Shown here: positions 1 through 5,744 of the stretch, piece by piece
Numbering within the stretch: the stretch's first letter is position 1
Layout of the letters: each line of letters begins with the position of its first letter
Assembly: GCA_021160185.1 (NCBI GenBank)
Contig: JAGHDA010000081.1
Location: 1 to 7,900, forward strand
Source: Verrucomicrobiota bacterium
Lineage (GTDB): Bacteria; Verrucomicrobiota; Verrucomicrobiia; Limisphaerales; CAZBKV01
Length of the DNA: 7,900 nucleotides
Direction: 5' to 3'
Made by a program: the position numbers and the translations under genes
Notes under the pieces: generated by a model
The model's input: the letters and a program-made list of their open reading frames with translations, nothing else
Databases searched by the model: none
What the model was told of the DNA's origin: nothing

Positions 1-1
1 C

Positions 2-352
2 CTGGCGGCTATGGCCTCCATGGTTTCGCTGGCGGGCGTTCCTCCGACCGGAGGATTTTTCGGAAAGCTGACGCTTTTCAAGGCGCTTTTCGGCGAATTA
101 GGCGCGGGGGCGTGGGTCGGGAGGACGATTGCGCTTGGGCTGCTGGGCACGGCAATCGCCTTGTACTTTTATCTCAAAGTCGTTCAGGCGGTGTGCCTGG
201 AGGAGGATTTGCCCAAGGCTTCCGGTCCGGGGCCTAGTCGAGCGGTAAATGCCGCGGCGGCGTTTTGTGTGGCGGGCGTTTTGTGGCTCGGCGTGTGGCC
301 GGGAAGCATGATGAACCTGGCGTATTACGCCGCCCACGCCTTGGGGTTGTAG
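2..352 (+). CDS. nuoN: NADH-quinone oxidoreductase subunit N, C-terminal part (5' end outside window)
   Basis: This is the C-terminal end of an antiporter-like membrane subunit of respiratory complex I, which couples NADH:quinone electron transfer to proton translocation. The frame is open from the left edge (first full codon at 2), so the start lies outside; the ATG at 11 is internal. The family signature SLAGVPPTGGFFGKLTLF is present early in the fragment, matching the SLAGIPPTxGFxGK motif of NuoN and related Mrp-type subunits. Two further hydrophobic stretches follow, one containing GLLGTAIALYFYLKVVQA and one containing AAAAFCVAGVLWLGVWPG, consistent with the last transmembrane helices. 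NuoN is favoured over NuoM or NuoL because of the YFYLKVV segment and the short tail, but the fragment is only about 116 residues. It ends at a TAG 96 bp before the convergent fabF stop codon. Confidence 0.88.
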   Translation: MAAMASMVSLAGVPPTGGFFGKLTLFKALFGELGAGAWVGRTIALGLLGTAIALYFYLKVVQAVCLEEDLPKASGPGPSRAVNAAAAFCVAGVLWLGVWPGSMMNLAYYAAHALGL

Positions 353-384
353 GAGCGAAGCCGCTCGGGATTTTCCGGAGCAAC

Positions 385-407
385 AAGCCGGATTGTCTCG
401 GCTTTTT
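385..407 (+). terminator. Candidate intrinsic terminator after nuoN
   Basis: A 6-bp stem (AAGCCG at 385-390 pairing with CGGCTT at 399-404) with an 8-nt loop runs directly into a short T tract (403-407). It lies 33 bp after the nuoN stop in the convergent nuoN/fabF gap, where a terminator for the rightward transcript is expected. The stem is short, so the call is moderate. Confidence 0.5.
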
Positions 408-446
408 GCCTTTCCGAACGGCGCCTCCCGGAGGGGAAAAGGCGCG

Positions 447-467
447 ACTCAAGCGTTGAGTTTCTTT
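447..467 (+). terminator. Weak second hairpin with T-rich tail overlapping the fabF stop codon
   Basis: ACTCAA (447-452) and TTGAGT (456-461) form a perfect 6-bp inverted repeat around a GCG loop, followed on the + strand by TTTCTTT-like sequence. The fabF stop codon (449-451 on the opposite strand) lies inside it. It could be a back-up terminator for rightward transcription from nuoN, but the stem is AT-containing and coding constraint could explain part of it. Confidence 0.25.
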
Positions 468-1717
468 GCCGCCAAAGTGACGTTGTGCCCTCCGAATCCG
501 AACGAGTTGCTCAGAAGCGCTTTTACCGGCAGCTCGCGGGCTTCGTTCGGCACGTAGTCCAGGTCGCACTCCGGGTCGGGGACTTCGTAGTTGATGGTGG
601 GAGGGATGACGCCGGTTTCGATGACTTTGGCGCAGACGGCCAGCTCCACCGCGCCTGCCGCGCCCAGCATGTGTCCGGTGGCGCCCTTGGTGGAGCTGAC
701 GGGAATTTTCTTGGCCAGCTCCCCGAAGGCCCGTTTGATGGCTTTGGTCTCGGTGAGGTCGTTGTGAGGGGTCGAGGTGCCGTGCGCGTTGATGTAGGCG
801 ATGTCCTCCGGGTTGAGCCCTCCGGTTTCCAAGGCCATCCGCATGCATCGGGCCGCGCCGTCGCCATCCGGATCGGGGGCGGTGATGTGATAGGCGTCGG
901 CGGTGGATCCGTAGCCCACCAACTCGCAATAAATCTTTGCTCCCCGGGCCCGCGCGTGGTCGAGCTCTTCCAGGACGACCACGCCCGCGCCTTCTCCCAT
1001 GACGAACCCGTCGCGCTCGGCGTCGAAGGGACGGGAGGCGCGTTTCGGATCGTCGTTGCGGGTGCTCATGGCCCTCATGGAGCAGAAACCGCCGACTCCC
1101 AGCGGGGTGATCGCCGCTTCACTCCCACCGGCGATCATCATCTTGGCCGCTCCCATCTTGATGACGCGCCAAGCCTCTCCGACGGCGTGGGCGGAAGTGG
1201 CGCAGGCCGAGCAGGTGGCCAGGTTGGGCCCTTTGAGCCCGTGGTAAATCGAGAAGAGCCCTGAGGCGATGTTGATGATGAGCATCGGGATCATGAAAGG
1301 GGAGAGGCGCCGGGGGCCTTTTTCCAGCAGCGTGCGATGCTGCTGTTCGATGGTCCAGATGCCTCCGATGCCCGAGCCCAGGTAAACCCCGATTTGCGTG
1401 CGGTCCAGCTTTTCCAGGGCCTCCGTGTCTAACCCAGCGTCCAGCAACGCCTGACGGCCCGCCATCACAGCGAATTTGGTGTAGCGATCGGTCCGCCGCG
1501 CTTCCTTTGGGGAAGGGAACGCCGGGGCGGGGTCGAACTCGCGGATTTCGGCCGCAATTCGCGTGTCGAAGGAGGAAGCATCAAACTGGGTGATGTGGTC
1601 GATGCCGCACTCGCCGGCGACCAGACGTTTCCAGAAAGTTTCTATCCCCAAGCCAAGGGATGAAACCACCCCCAGACCGGTGATGACGACGCGCGGTTCC
1701 TTCAGATAGGAGGCCAT
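449..1717 (-). CDS. fabF: 3-oxoacyl-[acyl-carrier-protein] synthase II (KAS II)
   Basis: FabF is a cytosolic condensing enzyme of type II fatty acid synthesis. It condenses malonyl-ACP with a growing acyl-ACP, releasing CO2. The 422-residue length is close to the usual 410-420. The Cys-His-His triad is visible: nucleophile Cys172 in CSACATSAH, His312 in INAHGTSTPHND and His349 in STKGATGHMLGAAG, with Lys344 in the same motif. The glycine-rich gatekeeper region NSFGFGGHN (404-412) and the N-terminal VVITGLGVVSSLG are also typical. Starting at the ATG at 1717 gives a normal N-terminus; no strong Shine-Dalgarno sequence precedes it. The gene lies 60 bp downstream of acpP on the same strand and probably shares its transcript. 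The Cys-His-His triad excludes the FabH (KAS III) type, which has Cys-His-Asn; FabB is less likely given length and acpP linkage. Confidence 0.97.
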   Translation of the reverse strand: MASYLKEPRVVITGLGVVSSLGLGIETFWKRLVAGECGIDHITQFDASSFDTRIAAEIREFDPAPAFPSPKEARRTDRYTKFAVMAGRQALLDAGLDTEALEKLDRTQIGVYLGSGIGGIWTIEQQHRTLLEKGPRRLSPFMIPMLIINIASGLFSIYHGLKGPNLATCSACATSAHAVGEAWRVIKMGAAKMMIAGGSEAAITPLGVGGFCSMRAMSTRNDDPKRASRPFDAERDGFVMGEGAGVVVLEELDHARARGAKIYCELVGYGSTADAYHITAPDPDGDGAARCMRMALETGGLNPEDIAYINAHGTSTPHNDLTETKAIKRAFGELAKKIPVSSTKGATGHMLGAAGAVELAVCAKVIETGVIPPTINYEVPDPECDLDYVPNEARELPVKALLSNSFGFGGHNVTLAAKKLNA

Positions 1718-1777
1718 AACAAACGCCGCTCTCGCTTCCAGTTGGACGCGAGCGACATGGGTTGGGAGCGGCGGCGT

Positions 1778-2023
1778 TTATTCCTGCAGGTCTTCGATGT
1801 ACTTGATGACGTCGCCCACGGTTTGGAGCTTTTCAGCCTCTTCGTCCGGGATTTGGTGTCCGAAGGCTTCCTCGAAGGCCATGACCAGCTCCACCGTGTC
1901 CAGCGAGTCAGCGCCCAGATCCTCGATGAACCGGGCTTCCGGCGTGACCTGTTCAGGCTCCACACCCAACTGCTCCACTACGATATCCCGCACCCTCTCC
2001 TCGATTGATTTTTCCTCAGCCAT
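1778..2023 (-). CDS. acpP: Acyl carrier protein
   Basis: This 81-residue acidic protein carries growing acyl chains on a phosphopantetheine arm for FabG, FabF and the acyltransferases. Residues 1-75 match the whole ACP fold, and the attachment site is Ser40 in GADSLDTVELVMAFEEAF, the invariant DSL motif at the start of helix II. Length and acidity (many Glu and Asp) are normal. The start at 2023 is supported by a GAGGGA Shine-Dalgarno-like sequence (2031-2036) seven bases upstream. It sits between fabG (113 bp upstream) and fabF (60 bp downstream), the standard position. The longer gap on the fabG side holds a candidate promoter with an inverted repeat, suggesting that acpP and fabF may be expressed separately as well as by read-through; this would fit the usually high demand for ACP. 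Confidence 0.97.
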   Translation of the reverse strand: MAEEKSIEERVRDIVVEQLGVEPEQVTPEARFIEDLGADSLDTVELVMAFEEAFGHQIPDEEAEKLQTVGDVIKYIEDLQE

Positions 2024-2052
2024 GCAACGTTCCCTCTACTTGTTAGCAAGCG

Positions 2053-2075
2053 AGAGTGTCTCTAGGCAACACTCT
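2053..2075. repeat. 7-bp inverted repeat with 9-nt spacer, possible operator
   Basis: AGAGTGT (2053-2059) and ACACTCT (2069-2075) are perfect inverted copies separated by 9 bases. The repeat covers the region between the -10 and -35 of the candidate acpP promoter. The geometry fits a dimeric repressor site or a short RNA hairpin. No known fatty-acid regulator box (FapR, FabR, FadR) is recognised in it. Confidence 0.4.
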
Positions 2076-2087
2076 TTGGGCCGTCAA
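2059..2087 (-). promoter_or_regulatory. Candidate sigma70-type promoter for acpP-fabF
   Basis: Reading the minus strand, TTGACG (2082-2087; five of six bases of the -35 consensus) is followed after exactly 17 bases by TAGAGA (2059-2064; a weak -10). The predicted start would leave a leader of about 30 nt before acpP, with the GAGGGA ribosome-binding sequence inside it. The assignment rests on spacing and the good -35 only. Confidence 0.35.
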
Positions 2088-2136
2088 GCCCGATCGGCAA
2101 TTTTTTTCAATTTTTCTCTCCTGGGGCTTGGACCCT

Positions 2137-2880
2137 TCACATTGCCAGTCCGCCGTCCACAGTGAGCACCTGTCCGGTGATGTAGCGTCCGCCGGGTCCG
2201 GCCAGGTACAGAGCGGCTTCGGCGATGTCTTCGGGTTGTCCGAAAAAGCCCAAAGGGATGCGCTGGAGCAGATCCTTGCGGATCGTCTCGCTCAGCTCGG
2301 CGGTCATGTCCGTTTCAATGAACCCCGGAGCAATCGCGTTGACTGTGATTCCGCGCGGAGCAAATTCACGAGCCGCCGCTTTGGTAAGCCCGATCAGGCC
2401 CGCCTTGCTGGCTGCGTAGTTGGCCTGTCCGGCGTTGCCGATTAGAGCGGCTATCGAGCTGATGTTGATGATCCGGCCCGAACGCTGCTTGAGGAAGGCT
2501 CGGGCGAAGGCGCGAAGGAAAGCAAATGCCCCGGTCAGATTCGTGGCAATTACGTCGTTCCAATCCGCGTCGCTCATTCGCATGAGCAAGCCGTCGCGGG
2601 TGATTCCGGCGTTGTTGACCAGGATGTCCACTCGGCCCATTTCGGCCAGCGCTTGGGCGGCTGTTTGCGCCACGGCTTTGGGGTCGGCCGCGTCCACCGC
2701 CCAGGCATGGGCCTGGCCGCCGCGTTGGCGTATTTCCTCGGCCGTGCGCCGGGCGTTGGCTTCGGTCCGGGAGAGGCAGGCCACGCGCGCGCCTTCCTCG
2801 GCGAAGCGCAGGGCGATGGCTCGGCCGATTCCCCGGCCCGCGCCGGTCACCACGGCTGTGCGGTCCTCCAACATCTTCAT
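2137..2880 (-). CDS. fabG: 3-oxoacyl-[acyl-carrier-protein] reductase
   Basis: FabG is the NADPH-dependent reductase that converts 3-oxoacyl-ACP to 3-hydroxyacyl-ACP in each elongation cycle. It is a classical short-chain dehydrogenase of 247 residues, the usual FabG length. The cofactor motif TGAGRGIG is at 12-19, NNAG at 89-92, and the catalytic set is Asn114, Ser142, Tyr155 and Lys159 (YAASK). The C-terminus GQVLTVDGGLAM is typical. The frame stays open far upstream (to 3378), but that extension reads across the divergent proB gene and has no family similarity, so the start is set at the ATG at 2880, giving MKMLEDRTAVVTG; the ATG at 2874 is an alternative. Neither has a clear Shine-Dalgarno sequence. 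It heads the fabG-acpP-fabF operon; fabD and fabH, often upstream, are not adjacent here. Confidence 0.96.
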   Translation of the reverse strand: MKMLEDRTAVVTGAGRGIGRAIALRFAEEGARVACLSRTEANARRTAEEIRQRGGQAHAWAVDAADPKAVAQTAAQALAEMGRVDILVNNAGITRDGLLMRMSDADWNDVIATNLTGAFAFLRAFARAFLKQRSGRIINISSIAALIGNAGQANYAASKAGLIGLTKAAAREFAPRGITVNAIAPGFIETDMTAELSETIRKDLLQRIPLGFFGQPEDIAEAALYLAGPGGRYITGQVLTVDGGLAM

Positions 2881-2887
2881 CCGCGCC

Positions 2888-2916
2888 AGTTGAACGGGAT
2901 TGGAATAAGTTGTCAA
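2888..2916 (-). promoter_or_regulatory. Candidate promoter for fabG
   Basis: On the minus strand a perfect TTGACA (2911-2916) is followed after 17 bases by TCAACT (2888-2893), a poor -10 with three of six matches. A start 6-8 bases further would fall at or next to the fabG ATG (2880), implying a very short or absent leader, which agrees with the lack of a Shine-Dalgarno sequence. The -10 is weak, so the call is tentative. Confidence 0.35.
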
Positions 2917-2938
2917 CCCGCTCCTGTTGGAGTATGGG
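2910..2938 (+). promoter_or_regulatory. Candidate promoter for proB, overlapping the fabG -35
   Basis: On the plus strand TTGTCA (2910-2915, five of six) is followed after 17 bases by TATGGG (2933-2938, three of six). It would give a leader of roughly 75 nt before proB. Its -35 shares bases with the fabG -35 on the other strand through the near-palindrome GTTGTCAAC (2909-2917). Confidence 0.3.
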
Positions 2939-3021
2939 CGGAGGAGTTGAGCCGCGCTGTCGGCTGCGCGTTGAGAAACGGGATTGCGGCGGGCGGGCGG
3001 AAGCGGCAGTGGGAATCGTCG

Positions 3022-4101
3022 ATGCGACGTCAGTATTTTCAGAATGCGCGGCGCTTGGTGGTCAAGCTGGGGACGGGCGTCCTGACCAATGCGCGCCGGG
3101 AGCCTGATCCGGATCAGATGGACCGCCTGGTGGATCAGGTGGCCGCGCTGTGGCGACAAGGGAGGGAGGTGACCCTCGTCAGCTCCGGCGCGGTGGCGGC
3201 CGGGATGGGAGCGTTGGGCTTTCTTCGGCGGCCCCGGGGGTTGAGCGAGCTCCAAGCCTGCGCCGCCGTGGGCCAGGTCCGGCTGATGGGCGCTTATACC
3301 GAGCGGTTCGCCCGGCGCGGACTTCTGGCGGCGCAGGTGCTCCTGATCCACGAGGACCTGGCCGATCATGAACGGCATCTCAACGCTCGGAACACCTTGG
3401 TGACTCTTCTCAAGCGTCGGGTGACCCCAATCATCAATGAGAATGACACCGTCTCGTTCACGGAGTTAAAGTTCGGCGACAACGATCGTCTTTCCGCTTT
3501 GGTGGCCTGCTTGCTCCCGGCCGACGCGTTGGTGATCCTTACCCTGGCGGACGGGGTGCAGGAAGGGTTCGGCTCGCCTCAGGCGCGCACAATTCCCGTG
3601 GTGGAACGGATCGACCGCGACTTGGAGCGCCAGGTCAAGCGCATCTCGACCCAGGTGTCCGTAGGCGGGATGGTGACCAAGCTCCAAGCGGCGCGGATTG
3701 CCATGCGGGCGGGGATCCCGGCGGTTATCGCGTGCGGCAGGAAGCCGGACGCGCTTCTACGCGTGGTTGCAGGCGAGGAGGAGGGAACCCTGTTCGTGCC
3801 TCGAGGGGCGCGGCTTCGGAGCCGCAAGCGATGGATCGCTTTCTTTCACTATCCCAAAGGGCGGTTGATAGTCGATCAAGGCGCGGCCAAAGCCTTGTTG
3901 GACCAGGGCAAGAGCCTTTTGGCCCCTGGCGTTCGCCAGTGCGAGGGCGATTTCCGAAGCGGAGACATCGTGGAAGTTTGCGACGAGGAAGGGCGCGAGT
4001 TTGCCCGCGGCATGGTCGGCTTTTCGGCCGCCGCTATCCGGGAAGGAACCGTGCCTCGAAGCCGGGAGGTGATTCATCGGGACAATCTGGTGATTTTGTA
4101 G
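3022..4101 (+). CDS. proB: Glutamate 5-kinase (gamma-glutamyl kinase)
   Basis: ProB phosphorylates L-glutamate with ATP to gamma-glutamyl phosphate, the first and usually proline-inhibited step of proline synthesis in the cytosol. The 359-residue protein has an amino-acid kinase domain (about 8-255) with VVKLGTGVLT (13-22), SSGAVAAGMG (54-63), INENDTV (138-144), FGDND (151-155) and VGGMVTKLQAA (214-224), then a C-terminal PUA domain (about 278-355), as in full-length ProB. The usual LTDxxGLY motif reads LTLADGVQ (173-180), so the conserved Asp after Thr174 is Leu; this resembles variants I associate with Verrucomicrobiota. The start at 3022 is chosen because similarity begins there; the frame is open upstream but that part overlaps fabG. 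The Shine-Dalgarno sequence is weak. proA is not adjacent; mazG follows after 35 bp. Confidence 0.95.
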   Translation: MRRQYFQNARRLVVKLGTGVLTNARREPDPDQMDRLVDQVAALWRQGREVTLVSSGAVAAGMGALGFLRRPRGLSELQACAAVGQVRLMGAYTERFARRGLLAAQVLLIHEDLADHERHLNARNTLVTLLKRRVTPIINENDTVSFTELKFGDNDRLSALVACLLPADALVILTLADGVQEGFGSPQARTIPVVERIDRDLERQVKRISTQVSVGGMVTKLQAARIAMRAGIPAVIACGRKPDALLRVVAGEEEGTLFVPRGARLRSRKRWIAFFHYPKGRLIVDQGAAKALLDQGKSLLAPGVRQCEGDFRSGDIVEVCDEEGREFARGMVGFSAAAIREGTVPRSREVIHRDNLVIL

Positions 4102-4136
4102 GCCCCTAAGGCTGGTGGGCTGCATGGAGACTGGAA

Positions 4137-4886
4137 ATGAACGAGGAGCCAAAAGAGTCGGAAAAGACCGATTCAGTGGGCGAGGCGATGGAGGAACTGG
4201 CCCGCGTGGTGGCGCGGTTGCGGGCGCCTGACGGTTGCCCTTGGGATCGAGAGCAGGATCACGATTCTCTCCGATACTATGCGGTGGAAGAGGTTTACGA
4301 ATTGCTTGAGGCCATCGAGGAGAACGATGACACGGGCATGGAAGAGGAATTGGGCGATCTGCTCCTTCAAGTGGCGCTTCATTGCCAGATAGCCGAGGAG
4401 CGAGGGGCGTTTGACCTGGCGAAAGTGGCGCGGCGTCTTACGGCGAAACTGATCCATCGCCACCCGCATGTGTTCGGGGATCGGACCGTCAAGGGTTCGG
4501 CGGGCGTTCTGGCCCAGTGGGATCGCCTTAAGCAAGAGGAAAAAGCCCGTGAGGGCCGCGGCCGCCAATCGGTTTTCGACGGGGTTCCTCGCGCGTTGCC
4601 CGCCCTGTTGCGGGCTGAGAAAATGTGGAAAAGGGCGCGCCGCGCCGGATTGCTCCCGGATAAGGAGCCGCAGGCCGCCCCGGCGTGGAGCAGGCGGGTC
4701 GAAGGGGAGCCGAGGGCGGAGCAGGTGGCCCAATGGCTCTTTGAGGCTGCGGCCTGGTGCCGAAGCCGCGGCCTTTGCGCGGAGGATCTTCTCCGACGGC
4801 GCATTCAGGAATTGGAAGAGCAATGGCGCGGCATCGAAGCGAAGAGAGCGAAAGATCGCCCGCCTTCCGCCGATTCAGAGGCGTAG
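4137..4886 (+). CDS. mazG: Nucleoside triphosphate pyrophosphohydrolase MazG
   Basis: MazG hydrolyses (d)NTPs to monophosphates and pyrophosphate, acting in nucleotide-pool cleaning and, in some bacteria, in lowering (p)ppGpp signalling. The 249-residue protein has an intact N-terminal catalytic domain: CPWDREQDHDSL (34-45), EEVYE (51-55) and ExxD (Glu71, Asp74), which are the metal-binding acidic residues, then RHPHVFGD (108-115). The second MazG repeat begins normally (VPRALPALLRAEKMWKRA, 150-167) but then diverges. The usual KVxEEExEL and EELGDLLF acidic motifs are not recognisable, leaving only a helical tail like the family's end (AEDLLRRRIQELEEQWRGIE). A GGAGA ribosome-binding sequence (4126-4130) six bases upstream supports the start. 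It is probably co-transcribed with proB and ends 16 bp from the convergent regulator gene. Confidence 0.93.
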   Translation: MNEEPKESEKTDSVGEAMEELARVVARLRAPDGCPWDREQDHDSLRYYAVEEVYELLEAIEENDDTGMEEELGDLLLQVALHCQIAEERGAFDLAKVARRLTAKLIHRHPHVFGDRTVKGSAGVLAQWDRLKQEEKAREGRGRQSVFDGVPRALPALLRAEKMWKRARRAGLLPDKEPQAAPAWSRRVEGEPRAEQVAQWLFEAAAWCRSRGLCAEDLLRRRIQELEEQWRGIEAKRAKDRPPSADSEA

Positions 4887-4909
4887 CCGCCGCCGGTCAG
4901 CTTTACGCC
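4880..4909. terminator. Inverted repeat spanning both stop codons of convergent mazG and regulator; possible bidirectional terminator
   Basis: GGCGTA (4880-4885) and TACGCC (4904-4909) are inverted copies enclosing 18 GC-rich bases. The mazG TAG and the opposing TAA of the regulator both overlap the arms. The + side is followed by a T-rich run near 4914-4921, the minus side is not. The stem is only 6 bp with a large loop, so the terminator role is an inference. Confidence 0.3.
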
Positions 4910-5574
4910 CGGTCGTTCTTTTGTTCCGAAGGCTCGTTTCCTCCCGCGTCCCACGGGGGATAAATCTCCGGCGGAATCTCGCCTCGTCGGATCAGCTCGT
5001 GGAGATCGCGGATGATGGTGCGCCGGGCCACGCCGAATCGCCTGGCGAGCGCCGAGATGTTGGGGCGGTTGTTGGCGTTTTGGAGCAGCTTCTTGATCTC
5101 GGTTTGTCGGGCCAACCGGTCGGTGGATCGGGTGAGCAGCTCCTCGATGTCGGCCCGTTTGGCGTGTTCGAGGGAAGTGAATTGGCGGACGATTTCCTTT
5201 TCGCCGCATTCCTTGAGGGCGGTCTCGACCGTGCGACGCAGCTCGTCCAGATCGATCGGCTTGTTCAGGCAGTAGTGAGCTCGGCGCGGCCCCTGGAGGG
5301 CATCGAGCTGCTGGTCGGTTTCCAGGACCCCGGAAATTACAATGATCGGAACGTGGGGCAAGAGTTCCTTCAGCTCCGGCAGAAACTCCAGGCCCAGCTC
5401 GCCCTCGGCCAGCACATGATCCAGAATGATCAGGTCCGGCGGGAACTGGGCGGCCTTGGCCAAAGCTTCCGAGGCGCTGCGCGCCCGGATCAGTTCGCAG
5501 TCTTCCAGGGCCTCCTCGTACAGCTCGTAGTGAAGGTCGTCGTCCTCGACCACCAGGATGCGATCACGCTTCAT
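4903..5574 (-). CDS. Response regulator: receiver domain plus C-terminal helix-turn-helix, orphan
   Basis: This 223-residue protein is a two-component response regulator. Residues 4-120 form a receiver domain: acidic pocket Glu10-Asp11-Asp12 (ILVVEDDD), phosphoacceptor Asp52 (LIILDHVL), Ser81 at the switch position (IIVISG) and Lys105 (LNKPID). The segment after Asp52, HVLAEGELGLEFL, lacks the common Pro and is one residue longer than the usual DxxMPxxDGxE. A charged helical linker (about 120-165) leads to a helix-turn-helix at about 172-198 (ISALARRFGVARRTIIRDLH), so it probably binds DNA; the tail is rich in Pro and charged residues. AGGAGG 11 bases upstream supports the start at 5574. No histidine kinase is in the window and the target genes are unknown. 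The output domain is not clearly OmpR-, NarL- or NtrC-type; a CitB/DcuR-like layout is possible. Confidence 0.87.
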   Translation of the reverse strand: MKRDRILVVEDDDLHYELYEEALEDCELIRARSASEALAKAAQFPPDLIILDHVLAEGELGLEFLPELKELLPHVPIIVISGVLETDQQLDALQGPRRAHYCLNKPIDLDELRRTVETALKECGEKEIVRQFTSLEHAKRADIEELLTRSTDRLARQTEIKKLLQNANNRPNISALARRFGVARRTIIRDLHELIRRGEIPPEIYPPWDAGGNEPSEQKNDRA

Positions 5575-5744
5575 CGCTTTGGCTTCCTCCTGCTAATCGT
5601 GACGCCGGATAGGGCGGAAATCAAGCGCCGGCGGTGGAATTGGGCCTTCTTTGCCGACGCTGAGAAGGTTTTGATGCGCCTTTGTCGGGAGAGGGAACGG
5701 GCGCGTGGAGTTGCTTTCCCTGAAGGGGGGAGTAGAGTCGAGCT

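Noticed and set aside
2079..2109. GGGC/GCCC and CCGATCGG with a following T run in the fabG-acpP gap, as a rightward terminator
   Set aside because: No rightward gene lies upstream; the T run is in the wrong orientation for the leftward fab operon, where it reads as an A tract.
2653..3021. Upstream extension of the proB frame (total 482 codons)
   Set aside because: It lies antisense to fabG and across the divergent promoter gap; ProB similarity starts at 3022.
2881..3378. Upstream extension of the fabG frame (total 413 codons) as a fused N-terminal domain
   Set aside because: The extra residues read antisense through proB, have low-complexity Pro/Arg/Gln composition and no family similarity; FabG is complete from 2880.
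5636..5662. Possible sigma54 promoter before coaD (GG...GC pattern in TTGGGCCTTCTTTGCC)
   Set aside because: The gap between GG and GC is 9 bases rather than the required 10, and the flanking consensus is poor.
5645..5672. CCTTCT/AGAAGG inverted repeat followed by TTTT upstream of coaD, as a terminator or attenuator
   Set aside because: The 6-bp stem has a 12-base loop and only four T residues, and no leftover + strand gene precedes it; too weak to call.
5711..5738. TTGCTT-16-TAGAGT as a coaD promoter
   Set aside because: It would place the transcript start at the ATG and make the G-rich ribosome-binding sequence useless, and the -35 matches only half the consensus.
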